Positions 1 through 7,805 of a stretch of 36,984 nucleotides of DNA are shown here, piece by piece. Positions within the stretch are counted from its first letter, which is position 1. The number at the start of each line of letters is the position of its first letter. Made by a program: the position numbers and the translations under genes. The DNA comes from Mycobacterium sp. shizuoka-1 (GTDB lineage: Bacteria; Actinomycetota; Actinomycetes; Mycobacteriales; Mycobacteriaceae): positions 55,952 through 92,935 of the forward strand of contig NZ_BEWG01000033.1 of assembly GCF_002723835.1 (NCBI RefSeq), written 5' to 3'. Below the pieces are notes generated by a model that did not search any database, had not been told where the DNA came from, and saw nothing but the letters and a program-made list of their open reading frames with translations.

Positions 1-792
1 GCAGCCGACTGTCCGGACGCTGAGGTGATCTTCGCCCGCGGCACCGATGAACCCGCTGGTCTGGGGCGCGTGGGGGCGGCTTTCGTGGACTCGCTGCGCG
101 CGCAGACCGGCATGAACATCGACACCTACGCGGTGGACTACAAAGCCAGCAAGTTGCAGCTGCACGGCGGTGACGGCGCCAACGACGCGATCGCGCACAT
201 CAAGTCGACGGTGTCGGCCTGCCCCGACACCCAGATCGTGCTGGGCGGGTTCTCGCAGGGTGCCAGTGTGATCGACATTGTGGCCGGCGTCCCGCTGGGC
301 GGCATCACCTGGGGCAGCTCGCTGCCGCCGCAGTACGTCGACAACATCGCGGCGGTGGCCACGTTCGGCAACGTGGCCGGCCGCACCGGCGGCTCGCTGG
401 CCACCCAGAGCACGCTGCTGGGCGACAAAGCCGTCGACATGTGCAACCCCGCAGACCCCATCTGTCACGCAGGCCCGGGCAATGAATGGAGCGGACACAC
501 CGAGGGGTACGTGCCCGGCTACACCGCCCAGGCGGCCTCCTTTGCCGCGGCGAAGCTGCTGGCCGGCTCCAGCCAGCACCTGCCCGGCTATGGGGCGACG
601 CCCGGTTACGGGCCGGTGCCGGGCTACGGGCCGGCACCCGGTTACAGCCCTGCTTCTACCGGTTATGGCCCGGACGCGACGGTGCACGGTCCGCTGCCGG
701 GCTCGGGCCAGCAGACTCCGGGACCCACGTCGTCGCCCGTCGGGCCCGCCTCGCCGTCTCCCGGTCCGGGCTACGCAGCCGAGGTGCACTGA
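1..792 (+). CDS. Cutinase family secreted serine esterase (5' end outside window)
   Basis: The frame is open from base 1, so the start and signal peptide lie upstream of the window. The visible protein has the cutinase fold landmarks: a Cys near the start (codon at 10-12), the nucleophile motif GGFSQGAS with Ser encoded at 253-255, an Asp in the DPICH segment, and a His in SGHTEGY. This is the expected Ser-Asp-His order. Cutinases are exported alpha/beta hydrolases cleaving short to medium esters, and mycobacteria carry several (Culp proteins). The C-terminal extension of about 65 residues is rich in Pro, Gly and Tyr, carries four six-residue repeats, and is not part of the catalytic domain. 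The gene ends three bases before the convergent small membrane gene. The family call is firm; the substrate is unknown. Confidence 0.93.
   Translation, partial: AADCPDAEVIFARGTDEPAGLGRVGAAFVDSLRAQTGMNIDTYAVDYKASKLQLHGGDGANDAIAHIKSTVSACPDTQIVLGGFSQGASVIDIVAGVPLGGITWGSSLPPQYVDNIAAVATFGNVAGRTGGSLATQSTLLGDKAVDMCNPADPICHAGPGNEWSGHTEGYVPGYTAQAASFAAAKLLAGSSQHLPGYGATPGYGPVPGYGPAPGYSPASTGYGPDATVHGPLPGSGQQTPGPTSSPVGPASPSPGPGYAAEVH
583..654 (+). repeat. Four tandem 18-bp coding repeats in the cutinase tail
   Basis: Four in-frame 18-bp units begin at 583, 601, 619 and 637. They encode [18 protein letters not shown] and PGYSPA. The units differ mostly at third positions, so the peptide repeat is conserved better than the DNA. 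They form a flexible Pro/Gly/Tyr-rich tail after the catalytic domain. Role unknown; a cell-wall-spanning or surface-interacting linker is a guess. Confidence 0.85.
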
Positions 793-795
793 GCG

Positions 796-1068
796 TCAGC
801 GGCTGATCCCCGTGCGGCTCAAGCCCCGCCGAAGGTGCAGTGCCGCGACCGTCAGCGGGTTGTCCAGCCACTGCGCAAGCACGAATCTTCGCGGCCCGGG
901 GACTCGACGCGTGACCACTGCCGCCAGGAATCCGGTGACCACGCCGAGGACGAAATAGCGGGTGCTCCGCCGCCGCCGTTGGCGCACCACGCCGGCGACA
1001 TACCCACCGAGCGCGGCCAGCGCAGCAGTCGCGATGAGCAGAAAGCTCAGCGCTCCGACCGCATCCAT
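796..1068 (-). CDS. Small two-helix membrane protein, unknown function
   Basis: A 90-residue protein with two hydrophobic segments (about residues 6-28 and 37-53) separated by an Arg-rich loop (RQRRRR), and a basic C-terminal tail. A GTG at 1074 is in frame, but the AGGAGG at 1082-1077 on the minus strand lies only two bases from that GTG and eight bases from the ATG at 1068. The ATG is therefore chosen. The gene is convergent with the cutinase and divergent from the radical SAM gene. No family is recognised. Coding is supported by the ribosome-binding site, the membrane pattern and the tight convergent end. Confidence 0.6.
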   Translation of the reverse strand: MDAVGALSFLLIATAALAALGGYVAGVVRQRRRRSTRYFVLGVVTGFLAAVVTRRVPGPRRFVLAQWLDNPLTVAALHLRRGLSRTGISR

Positions 1069-1076
1069 GTCCACAC

Positions 1077-1082
1077 CCTCCT
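1077..1082 (-). promoter_or_regulatory. Perfect Shine-Dalgarno for the small membrane gene
   Basis: On the minus strand these bases read AGGAGG, with an eight-base spacer to the ATG at 1068-1066. The position decides between two in-frame start codons and is the best single argument that the small ORF is translated. Confidence 0.7.
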
Positions 1083-1304
1083 GACTCGGTTGTCCATCAC
1101 ACCACCGTCTGTACCGATCCGGCAGCGACGTCCGAAGGTCGTGACCGAACCGAGGGCACAGCGTTACCGTCTACCCGGAAGGGACTGCATTCGGTCCCGT
1201 CCCGACTATCGGCGAATGAGCCGCCGCGCGAGGCGATGTTGCTACGCTCCGGTTGGCAAGCAACGCCGCTCAACGTCGACGAGTCCGATCCGGAGCAGAC
1301 GACT

Positions 1305-2864
1305 GTGGCAAACATTGTCATCATCAATCCGCGGTTCGAGGTGTCCTACTGGGGCCTGGAACACGCCCTCCCGTTGCTGGGCAAGAAGTGCAACGTCCCG
1401 ACGGCCTGCCTTCCGCTGCTGGCAGCGTTGACTCCGGCCGAACATCACGTGACGCTCATCGACGAGAACGTCGAGGACATCGACTTCGACATGGTCGCCC
1501 GGGCCGACATCGTCGGCCTCACCGGGATGATCGTGCAGCGCACCCGGATGCGCGAGATTCTGCGCGAACTCAAAGTCCGTGACGTGTTCACCGTCGTCGG
1601 TGGTCCGTGGGTCACCGTGCAGGAGGACTACTTCGACGGCCTTGCCGACGTCATCTTCGTCGGTGAGGCCGAGACGACCTGGCCGCAGTTCCTCGAGGAC
1701 TGGGCGGCCGGCCGGCATCACCGGCGCTATGAGCAAGCCGAGCGCACCGACATGACCACGGTTCCGGTGCCGCGCTACGACCTGCTGAAAACCAAGAACT
1801 ATGTGTTCGGCAGCGTCCAGTTCAGCCGGGGTTGCCCGTTCCAGTGCGAGTTCTGCGACATCATCGTCACGTTCGGCCGCAAGCCTCGGCTCAAGACCAG
1901 CGCGCAGGTGATCGCGGAGTTGGAGGCGATGCGCAGGGAGAATCTGTTCATCGCGTTCATCGTCGACGACAACCTGATCGGCAACAAGGTCGCCGTCAAG
2001 GAGTTGCTCAAAGACGTTGCGGCGTGGCAGGCCCGCGAGGGTTACCCGCTGCAGTTCTTCACCGAGGCGTCGCTGAATCTCGCCGAGGACGACGAATTGA
2101 TGGAGTTGATGGTCGCCGCCAACGTCACCGTCGTCTTCATCGGCATCGAGAGCCCGAACGAGGACTCGCTCAAAGAGGCCAAGAAGTATCAGAACGTGCG
2201 CAAGGGCGGGACAATCGTCGACCGGGTGCGCAAAGTGCAAGACTCCGGTCTGGAGGTCTGGTGCGGCATGATCGTCGGTTTCGACAACGACGACGCCCGG
2301 ATCTTCAAGGAGCAGGCCGATTTCATTGCGCAGACCGACATCATGCACGCGATGGTCGGCATGCTCGCGGCGATCCCGAAGACCCCGTTGCACGCGCGCT
2401 TGCACCGCGAAGGCCGCCTCGATCTCGACGACGACCAGACCTTCGGCACCAACGTGATCCCACTGAACATGAGTCGAGATGAGCTCCGTGACGGCTACGT
2501 CGACTTGATGCGCGAACTCTACGACCCTGACTTCTATTTCGACCGTCTGGAAAGCCTTTATCTCACACGCAAATTCGACTTCGGCCGGGCGCGCAATCAG
2601 TACTTGAGCGAGCACCCGTGGCGACGACGGAAGGCGCAGCTGTTCGACGGCGCCCGGGCGTTCGGCTTGTTCCTGCTGCTGATGAAGAACGTCCCCGACC
2701 CGGCGCTACGGCGCATCTATCGCCGCCGGATGCTGACGATCCTGCGTCGCCGGCCGGACCCGGGTGTGTTGTTCGTATGCGTGGTCAAATGCGCCACGCA
2801 TTACCACCACTACACGATGTCGCGGGAGATGGCCGAACGCCGGACCCTGGTCAACACGTTCTAA
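1305..2864 (+). CDS. Cobalamin-binding-type radical SAM protein (HpnP-like, DUF4070 type)
   Basis: A 519-residue protein from GTG 1305, chosen because GGAG lies nine bases upstream and the reading then begins MANIVIINPR, a typical Rossmann-like B12-domain start. A longer frame to 1236 adds residues with no family look. The N-terminal part (1-135) contains LIDENVEDID and VVGGPWVT, as in B12-binding radical SAM enzymes. The Fe-S cluster motif RGCPFQCEFCD supplies Cys177, Cys181 and Cys184 (CX3CX2C), followed by FGRKPRLKT. The architecture and length resemble hopanoid C-2 methylase HpnP and the DUF4070 group. Expected chemistry is a radical, possibly methyl-transferring, modification of a lipid-like substrate in the cytosol. 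No B12 DxHxxG motif is evident. It overlaps the convergent GAF-ANTAR gene by four bases. Family is sure, substrate unknown. Confidence 0.9.
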   Translation: MANIVIINPRFEVSYWGLEHALPLLGKKCNVPTACLPLLAALTPAEHHVTLIDENVEDIDFDMVARADIVGLTGMIVQRTRMREILRELKVRDVFTVVGGPWVTVQEDYFDGLADVIFVGEAETTWPQFLEDWAAGRHHRRYEQAERTDMTTVPVPRYDLLKTKNYVFGSVQFSRGCPFQCEFCDIIVTFGRKPRLKTSAQVIAELEAMRRENLFIAFIVDDNLIGNKVAVKELLKDVAAWQAREGYPLQFFTEASLNLAEDDELMELMVAANVTVVFIGIESPNEDSLKEAKKYQNVRKGGTIVDRVRKVQDSGLEVWCGMIVGFDNDDARIFKEQADFIAQTDIMHAMVGMLAAIPKTPLHARLHREGRLDLDDDQTFGTNVIPLNMSRDELRDGYVDLMRELYDPDFYFDRLESLYLTRKFDFGRARNQYLSEHPWRRRKAQLFDGARAFGLFLLLMKNVPDPALRRIYRRRMLTILRRRPDPGVLFVCVVKCATHYHHYTMSREMAERRTLVNTF

Positions 2865-3685
2865 CCCTGGTCTCCGTTGCTGCGGGTCACCTTCTCCAGG
2901 AAGTCGATGGCCAGCACCCGGACCGGAACGTTGGACTGCTGGCTCTGCACGCGCAGCACATCGAACGCCTCGTCGGCGTCGATCCCGCGCATCGCCATCA
3001 GCACACCTTTGGCCTGTTCGATCGGCGCGCGGGTCTGCAGCACCCGCTGGATCGACTCCGCGGTGTCGTGCGCGGACTTGAAGCGGGCGAAGTCCCCGAT
3101 CGCCCGAGCGACCGCGGTGGTCAGCAGATCGAGGATCTCGGCGTCGATGCTGTCGAAGGCGTGCAAGGACCGGCCGTACAGATTGAACGATCCGAGGGTC
3201 TGGTCTGCGGTGAACAGCGGTGCGGCCAGGAAGCTGTTGATGCCCTCCCGGCGGGCGGCCGCGGCAAAGTCTGGCCAGCGAGCCATGGCCTCGTCGGAGT
3301 CCAGCAGCACCGTGGTGCGGTTGCGTGCGGCGTGCAGGCAGGGCCCTTCGCCGGCCTCGTATTGCTCGCTGTCGATGCGCAGGGTGCGTTCGTCGGTGTG
3401 TACAGCGGTGTAGGTGAGGCCGCCGAGGTCGATGGTGACGCCGGTGTGGTCGGCGCCGTCGACGGCCTGCTGGGCGATACCGGCCACTCGTTGCAGCAGG
3501 CTGAGCAGGTCGTCCTCATCGGTGACGCTGCGACCCGCGTCGATCAGCATCCGGCCCAGTTCGGCCGGCGAGATGGTCTTGCGGATGGCGGCGTCGACGA
3601 CGATCTCTGCCGCCTGCTCGGTGTCGATCTCATCCAGCACCTCGGTCGGGATGGAGTCTTCGACTCGGGGGTCGCTCTGGTCCAT
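2861..3685 (-). CDS. GAF and ANTAR domain-containing RNA-binding antiterminator
   Basis: A 274-residue protein. Residues about 58-195 form a GAF sensor domain (LLSLLQRVAG, then EGPCLHAARNR and SFLAAPLF). Residues about 205-267 form an ANTAR domain, with the conserved IEQAKGVLMA and EAFDVLRVQSQ helices. ANTAR proteins bind paired hairpins in nascent RNA and prevent termination; in mycobacteria such one-component GAF-ANTAR proteins are common. The ligand of the GAF domain is unknown. It lies 27 bases downstream of the DUF4185 gene in the same direction, so they may be co-transcribed. No strong ribosome-binding site precedes ATG 3685. Targets cannot be read from the window. Confidence 0.92.
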   Translation of the reverse strand: MDQSDPRVEDSIPTEVLDEIDTEQAAEIVVDAAIRKTISPAELGRMLIDAGRSVTDEDDLLSLLQRVAGIAQQAVDGADHTGVTIDLGGLTYTAVHTDERTLRIDSEQYEAGEGPCLHAARNRTTVLLDSDEAMARWPDFAAAARREGINSFLAAPLFTADQTLGSFNLYGRSLHAFDSIDAEILDLLTTAVARAIGDFARFKSAHDTAESIQRVLQTRAPIEQAKGVLMAMRGIDADEAFDVLRVQSQQSNVPVRVLAIDFLEKVTRSNGDQG

Positions 3686-3712
3686 GTCGCTGAGTGTCCC
3701 AGAAATGGGACG

Positions 3713-5104
3713 CTAGGGGAGCACAGTGTGCATGAGCATCACGTTATAGGCCGACCACAGCGACAGGTTGTAGTACAACTCTCTGCCGGTTGACCACGGA
3801 TGCAGGAAGGGTGCGTAGATGCCGCCGGGGATTTGCATCGAGGACACCAGCATCTGCTCCGGCCCCCACGGGCCCTGCGGCGCGGGCGCCGTGCGCATCA
3901 CCACGTCGTTGTTACCGTTGCAGTACAGCACCAGATATTGCTTGAGGTAGTTGTTGAACTGCGCCGACATCTCGCCGACCGGGCCGGGGATCACCGGGGT
4001 GGCGGCCGCCGGACTGCCCGGCACCCAGGAGTTGCTGTCGGCGTTCCAGTACTCGTATTTGGTCAGGTCCGGGATCAGCGCCGGGTTCACCCGCGCCACG
4101 TAAGCCGAGCCGCCGCGACCGTTCGGGGTGCCGAACGAGTAGATGTACGGATCGCCCGGGCCGGGCTTGAGGAACGCGCCCATCTGGAAGTTCTCGTTGC
4201 CGTTGGACGGTTGCCGTACGGTGCCGGGGTAGACGCCCCAGGTCTCGCCGTTGTCGGTCGAGGTCGCGATCGCCGAATAGTTGGTGGTCCACGCGCCGTA
4301 GTTGTCCCAGCTCTTGATCGACATGAAATTCAGGAACTGGTTCTGCCCGACGGCGACCCCGGAGGTGGGAATGATGCCCGTCTCGGCCGGAGCGCCGTTG
4401 ATGCTGTTGATGACCTGCTTGGCGATGCCGGGGCGCCACACCGGTGAGCCGGAGTACTTGTTGCCGACCACACCGTCGGGCACTGCGATGGTGTTGGTCA
4501 GGGCGCCGTCGGTGCTGCGCATCAGCGTGTTGTAGCGCCACTGCTTGCCGGGAATCATGCAGAAGCCGTTGGTGTCGCCGAACGCCAACAGGACTTGGCG
4601 GTGGGTGGGATCGCCGTTGTCCCACATGATTCCGAGGTCGGTTCCGGTGATCGCGAATTTCTGGATGGTCTGGTTGGGGCTGTCCGGCCCGGTGACCCAG
4701 CCGACGACCGAGGTGCCTGGCGGTGCGGTCGACGGTGCCGGGGCCGCCGCGGCCGGTGCCGGCTGTGGTTGGGCCGGTGCGGGTTTCGGCGTCGGGGCGA
4801 CCGCGGCCTGCTTCTGTACCTGTGCGGAGTTGGGCATCAGCGCATTGATCAGGAGTTTGCCCAAAGTCGGAAGTGGGGCTTGGTCATTCGCGCCGACGGG
4901 CTTGTGTCCGATCGGACGGTCGAAGGGGGCGATCGCGGACGGCTGAGGGATCTGGAAGGCCTGATTCGCGGCGGGTTGCGCTGCCGCGGAAGCGCCCTCG
5001 CAGGGGTCCGCGTTGGCCGGCGGCGCGACGCCGGTCGACGCACACAGTCCGACGACGAGCGCCGACGCCAGCGACAGCGTGGGGAGACGGGAATGCGGCG
5101 ACAC
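3713..5104 (-). CDS. Secreted DUF4185 domain protein (possible GH183-like D-arabinan hydrolase)
   Basis: A 463-residue protein from GTG 5104, preferred over an upstream in-frame ATG at 5209 because GAAAGG sits about seven bases before it and it gives a clean signal peptide: hydrophobic core around residues 8-28, cleavage near ANA-DPCEG. After a Pro/Ala-rich linker (about 100-150) comes a DUF4185 beta-propeller-like domain with VGWVTGPDSPNQT, FGDTNGF, STDNGETWG and GPWGPEQ. Work on mycobacterial arabinan-degrading enzymes assigned some DUF4185 proteins to endo-D-arabinanase family GH183, so a role in arabinogalactan or lipoarabinomannan turnover is plausible. I infer this from the family and see no tested catalytic residues. 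It is divergent from the lipoprotein gene. Confidence 0.85.
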   Translation of the reverse strand: MSPHSRLPTLSLASALVVGLCASTGVAPPANADPCEGASAAAQPAANQAFQIPQPSAIAPFDRPIGHKPVGANDQAPLPTLGKLLINALMPNSAQVQKQAAVAPTPKPAPAQPQPAPAAAAPAPSTAPPGTSVVGWVTGPDSPNQTIQKFAITGTDLGIMWDNGDPTHRQVLLAFGDTNGFCMIPGKQWRYNTLMRSTDGALTNTIAVPDGVVGNKYSGSPVWRPGIAKQVINSINGAPAETGIIPTSGVAVGQNQFLNFMSIKSWDNYGAWTTNYSAIATSTDNGETWGVYPGTVRQPSNGNENFQMGAFLKPGPGDPYIYSFGTPNGRGGSAYVARVNPALIPDLTKYEYWNADSNSWVPGSPAAATPVIPGPVGEMSAQFNNYLKQYLVLYCNGNNDVVMRTAPAPQGPWGPEQMLVSSMQIPGGIYAPFLHPWSTGRELYYNLSLWSAYNVMLMHTVLP

Positions 5105-5157
5105 GGCACGCCTTTCGGAGTGGGACGTCGCGGTTGACGTCTGGTGACCAAAGTGAC

Positions 5158-5214
5158 GATAGGGATTTGTGTGTCTCCTGTGACCCTTCCTGTATCGATA
5201 GGTATGCATTTGTG
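5158..5214. promoter_or_regulatory. Imperfect direct repeat in the divergent DUF4185/lipoprotein promoter
   Basis: GATAGG followed by ATTTGTG occurs at 5158-5171 and again, with five extra bases between the two blocks, at 5197-5214. A small TGGTGACCA inverted repeat lies just to the left (5142-5150). The 191-base region separates two divergently transcribed exported-protein genes, so a shared operator is plausible. No regulator can be named. Confidence 0.3.
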
Positions 5215-5295
5215 ACCGTGTCGCAACCGGGAAAGTCCACGTCGGGCTAATCTGCGCAGGATTGCGCTAGCCCTGCGCGTGCACAGGAGGCACTG

Positions 5296-5823
5296 ATGAA
5301 ACGTGGTTGGTCTGTGGTGGCAGCCGTTGCGATGGCCGTCGCAGTGACGGGTGCGGCATGCAGCAAGTCCGACTCCGGCAGCACGGCGTCGACCTCCCCG
5401 AGTGCGGCGTCGACGAGTGCGGCGTCGGCGTCATCTTCGCCGAGTTCGGCTTCGACACCGGCAAGCGCGGCCCCGGTGGGAACCGACCAGCTGCAATCGC
5501 TCGTGCCGACGCCGGCCAACACCCAGGTCACCAAGGGCCCCGACACCCTCGCCGAAGGGGGAGTCCACGTGTTCTTCAAGGTCGACGGGTCGCCCAATGA
5601 CGTGATGACGGCCTACAAGGCTGCCCTGGAAGGCAAGGGCTGGACGGTGACCACCATGGTGACGTCCGGCGGCGACGGCGGGGGCGGCGCCACCTACACC
5701 GGAACCAACGGCGCTGCGTACGGTGTGTTCGACGGTGGCGGCTACAACACCAACACCTACCTCGACGTGTGCACCTGGCCGACCAAGCCGGCCACCCCAA
5801 ACTGCGCTCGCGGCAACCGGTAG
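5296..5823 (+). CDS. Putative lipoprotein with Ser/Ala-rich linker
   Basis: A 175-residue protein; ATG 5296 has AGGAGG five bases upstream. The N-terminus is a lipoprotein-like signal (basic MKR, hydrophobic stretch) ending in TGAACSK with Cys22; the -3 residue is Gly, so the lipobox is weak. Residues about 23-60 are almost pure Ser, Ala, Thr and Pro, a wall-spanning linker. The C-terminal domain (about 61-175) contains GGVHVFFKVDGSPNDVMTAY and two late Cys in DVCTW and NCARG that could pair. No family is recognised. It probably sits on the outer face of the membrane. It is followed 96 bases later by the secreted esterase gene in the same direction. Confidence 0.8.
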   Translation: MKRGWSVVAAVAMAVAVTGAACSKSDSGSTASTSPSAASTSAASASSSPSSASTPASAAPVGTDQLQSLVPTPANTQVTKGPDTLAEGGVHVFFKVDGSPNDVMTAYKAALEGKGWTVTTMVTSGGDGGGGATYTGTNGAAYGVFDGGGYNTNTYLDVCTWPTKPATPNCARGNR

Positions 5824-5919
5824 CCGGCAGGTGACTCGTCGCCCACCTCGGGGTGACGAGTCAGTGAGCGGGTCTCGATCACGGCCCGGCCGACGCGAGG
5901 CGACAGGCAGACTGGAACT

Positions 5920-6765
5920 GTGCTGTGCCGTGTGACCGCCATTCTTGCCGTCTGCCTGCTTCTGATCGCTCTTCCGTCCGCGCAGGCCTCGGCCACCGAC
6001 GATCCGCCGGGGGCCTTGACCTTCGGAGGCCTGCAGCGCACATATGTGGTGCATGCGCCTGCGGGAATCGCGCAGCCCAACGGCCTGGTACTCAATCTGC
6101 ACGGTGCCGGCCAGACCGGTCGTGATCAAGCGGCGGTGACCCAGTACGACGCGATCGCCGACCAGCACGGTTTCGTCGTGGCCTACCCGGACGGCATCGA
6201 CTTCAGCTGGGCCGACGGCCGCGGCGCCTCGATCCCGGACAGGCAGGGGATCGACGATGTCGGGTTCCTGTCCGCACTCATCGCTCGGCTCTCCCGTGAC
6301 TACGGAATCGCACCCGGCCGGGTGTTCGTCACCGGGATGTCGGCGGGTGCCTTCATGGCCAATCGCCTGGCCTGCGACCGGGCCGATCTGATCGCCGCGA
6401 TCGTGCCGGTGGCGGGCACGCTGGGCAGTGGGGTGCCGTGCAATCCTTCCAAACCCGTTGCGGTGCTGGCGGTTCACGGCACCGCAGACCCGGTGGTGCC
6501 CTACGGCGGCGGCCCGATGGTCGGACGCGGCGGCGCCAGTGACATCGTGTCGGCGCCGGCGATGGCCGAGCGGTGGCGCGCCTCCGATCACTGCCCCGCG
6601 CCGGTCGACACTCCCGTGGTGGGAGGGAACCGGCTGGTCGCCGCCGGGTGCGCGAACGGCGCTCAGGTCGAGTTCGTCAGTATCGACGGCGGCGGTCACA
6701 CCTGGCAGTCCCCGTTCGACCCGTCGGCGGCCAGCGGGCAGTTCTTCGCCGGGCAGGGCGGGTGA
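5920..6765 (+). CDS. Secreted PHB depolymerase / feruloyl esterase-like (LpqC-type) alpha/beta hydrolase
   Basis: About 281 residues with a cleavable signal peptide (hydrophobic core 6-20, AQASA-TDD). The catalytic fold shows LNLHGAGQ (oxyanion hole), the nucleophile motif GMSAGAF with Ser141, Asp190 in HGTADPVVPY, and His260 in GGGHTW. This is the order and spacing of the extracellular depolymerase/esterase D group that includes mycobacterial LpqC-like proteins. It probably hydrolyses small esters outside the membrane. The start is uncertain: GTG 5920 and GTG 5932 are both in frame and neither has an ideal ribosome-binding site. The gene ends two bases before the convergent F420 oxidoreductase. 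Substrate unknown. Confidence 0.88.
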   Translation: MLCRVTAILAVCLLLIALPSAQASATDDPPGALTFGGLQRTYVVHAPAGIAQPNGLVLNLHGAGQTGRDQAAVTQYDAIADQHGFVVAYPDGIDFSWADGRGASIPDRQGIDDVGFLSALIARLSRDYGIAPGRVFVTGMSAGAFMANRLACDRADLIAAIVPVAGTLGSGVPCNPSKPVAVLAVHGTADPVVPYGGGPMVGRGGASDIVSAPAMAERWRASDHCPAPVDTPVVGGNRLVAAGCANGAQVEFVSIDGGGHTWQSPFDPSAASGQFFAGQGG

Positions 6766-6766
6766 G

Positions 6767-7798
6767 CTACAGCAGGGCTGCGGCCTCGCGGATCTGTTCG
6801 GGGGTGCGGGCGCCGATCACCATCATGGTGACGCCGGCGGCTTCCCAGGCGACGATCTGCTTGCGGACGTAGTCGATGTCACCGACGATCGCGGAGTCGT
6901 CGACCAGTTCGTCGGGGACGGCCTTGGCGGCGTCGTCTTTGCGGTCGGAGCGGAACAGCCGGGTGACCTCGTCGACGACGTCGGCGTAGCCCATCCGCCG
7001 GTAGACGTCGGCGTGGAAGTTGGTGTCTTCGGCGCCCATTCCGCCCATGTAGAGCGCCAGGTGCGGCTTGATCAGGTCCAGGATCGAGGCCCGATCGTCG
7101 GTGACCACCACCTGGGCGGTCGCGCAGATCTCGAAGTCGTCGCGGCTGCGCCGGGCGCCGGGGCGGGCGAAGCCTTCGTCGAGCCATTCGTTGTACATCG
7201 GGGCCAGCCGCGGGGAGTAGAAGATCGGCAGCCAGCCGTCGCAGATCTCGGCGGCCAGCGCGACGTTCTTGGGGCCCTCGGCGCCCAGCATGATCGGGAT
7301 GTCGGCGCGCAGCGGATGCACGATCGGCTTGAGCGGTTTGCCCAGACCGGTGGTGCCCTCGCCGGACAGTGGCAGCGGGTAGTGCGGGCCGGCGCTGGTC
7401 ACCGGTGCCTCGCGGGCCCAGACCTGCCGGATGATGTCGATGTACTCACGGGTGCGCGCCAGCGGTTTGGGGAAGCGAGCCCCGTACCAGCCTTCGACCA
7501 CCTGCGGGCCCGACACCCCCAGGCCCAGGATGTGCCGGCCGCCGCAGAGGTGATCCAGCGTCAGCGACGCCATCGCGCATGCGGTGGGCGTGCGCGCTGA
7601 GAGCTGAACCACCGAGGTGCCCAAGCGCATGCGGGTGGTTTCGCGACCCCACCAGGCCAACGGCGTGAAGGCATCCGAACCCCAGGATTCGGCGGTGAAC
7701 ACCGTGTCGAAGCCGGCCTCCTCGGCCGTCGCCACCAATTCCGCATGGTTGGTAGGAGGCTGTGCGGCCCAATAACCAAGCTGCAGACCGAGTTTCAT
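6767..7798 (-). CDS. LLM-class F420-dependent oxidoreductase (Rv3520c-like)
   Basis: A 343-residue luciferase-like TIM-barrel protein beginning MKLGLQLGYW. It closely resembles the M. tuberculosis Rv3520c type, with the family segments GLGVSGPQVVEGWYG, ADIPIMLGAEGPKN and CDGWLPIFYSPR. Such enzymes use reduced cofactor F420 for hydride transfer to a carbonyl or double bond in the cytosol. Rv3520c lies in a cholesterol/lipid catabolic locus, which fits a catabolic role here. It is the last gene of a six-gene minus-strand operon, seven bases after the acyl-CoA dehydrogenase gene. Substrate unknown; F420 rather than FMN use is inferred from the subfamily. Confidence 0.93.
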   Translation of the reverse strand: MKLGLQLGYWAAQPPTNHAELVATAEEAGFDTVFTAESWGSDAFTPLAWWGRETTRMRLGTSVVQLSARTPTACAMASLTLDHLCGGRHILGLGVSGPQVVEGWYGARFPKPLARTREYIDIIRQVWAREAPVTSAGPHYPLPLSGEGTTGLGKPLKPIVHPLRADIPIMLGAEGPKNVALAAEICDGWLPIFYSPRLAPMYNEWLDEGFARPGARRSRDDFEICATAQVVVTDDRASILDLIKPHLALYMGGMGAEDTNFHADVYRRMGYADVVDEVTRLFRSDRKDDAAKAVPDELVDDSAIVGDIDYVRKQIVAWEAAGVTMMVIGARTPEQIREAAALL

Positions 7799-7805
7799 GT
7801 CGTCC

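Noticed and set aside
1181..1198. GGGAC-N8-GTCCC hairpin upstream of the radical SAM gene, considered as a cobalamin riboswitch or terminator
   Set aside because: Only five pairs with an eight-base loop, no B12-box sequence and no T-run; not enough for either call.
1242..2615. Long minus-strand open frame (457 residues) opposite the radical SAM gene
   Set aside because: It is the antisense of a well-conserved gene in high-GC DNA; composition is Asp/Val/Leu-rich with no domain, and the plus-strand protein has clear motifs.
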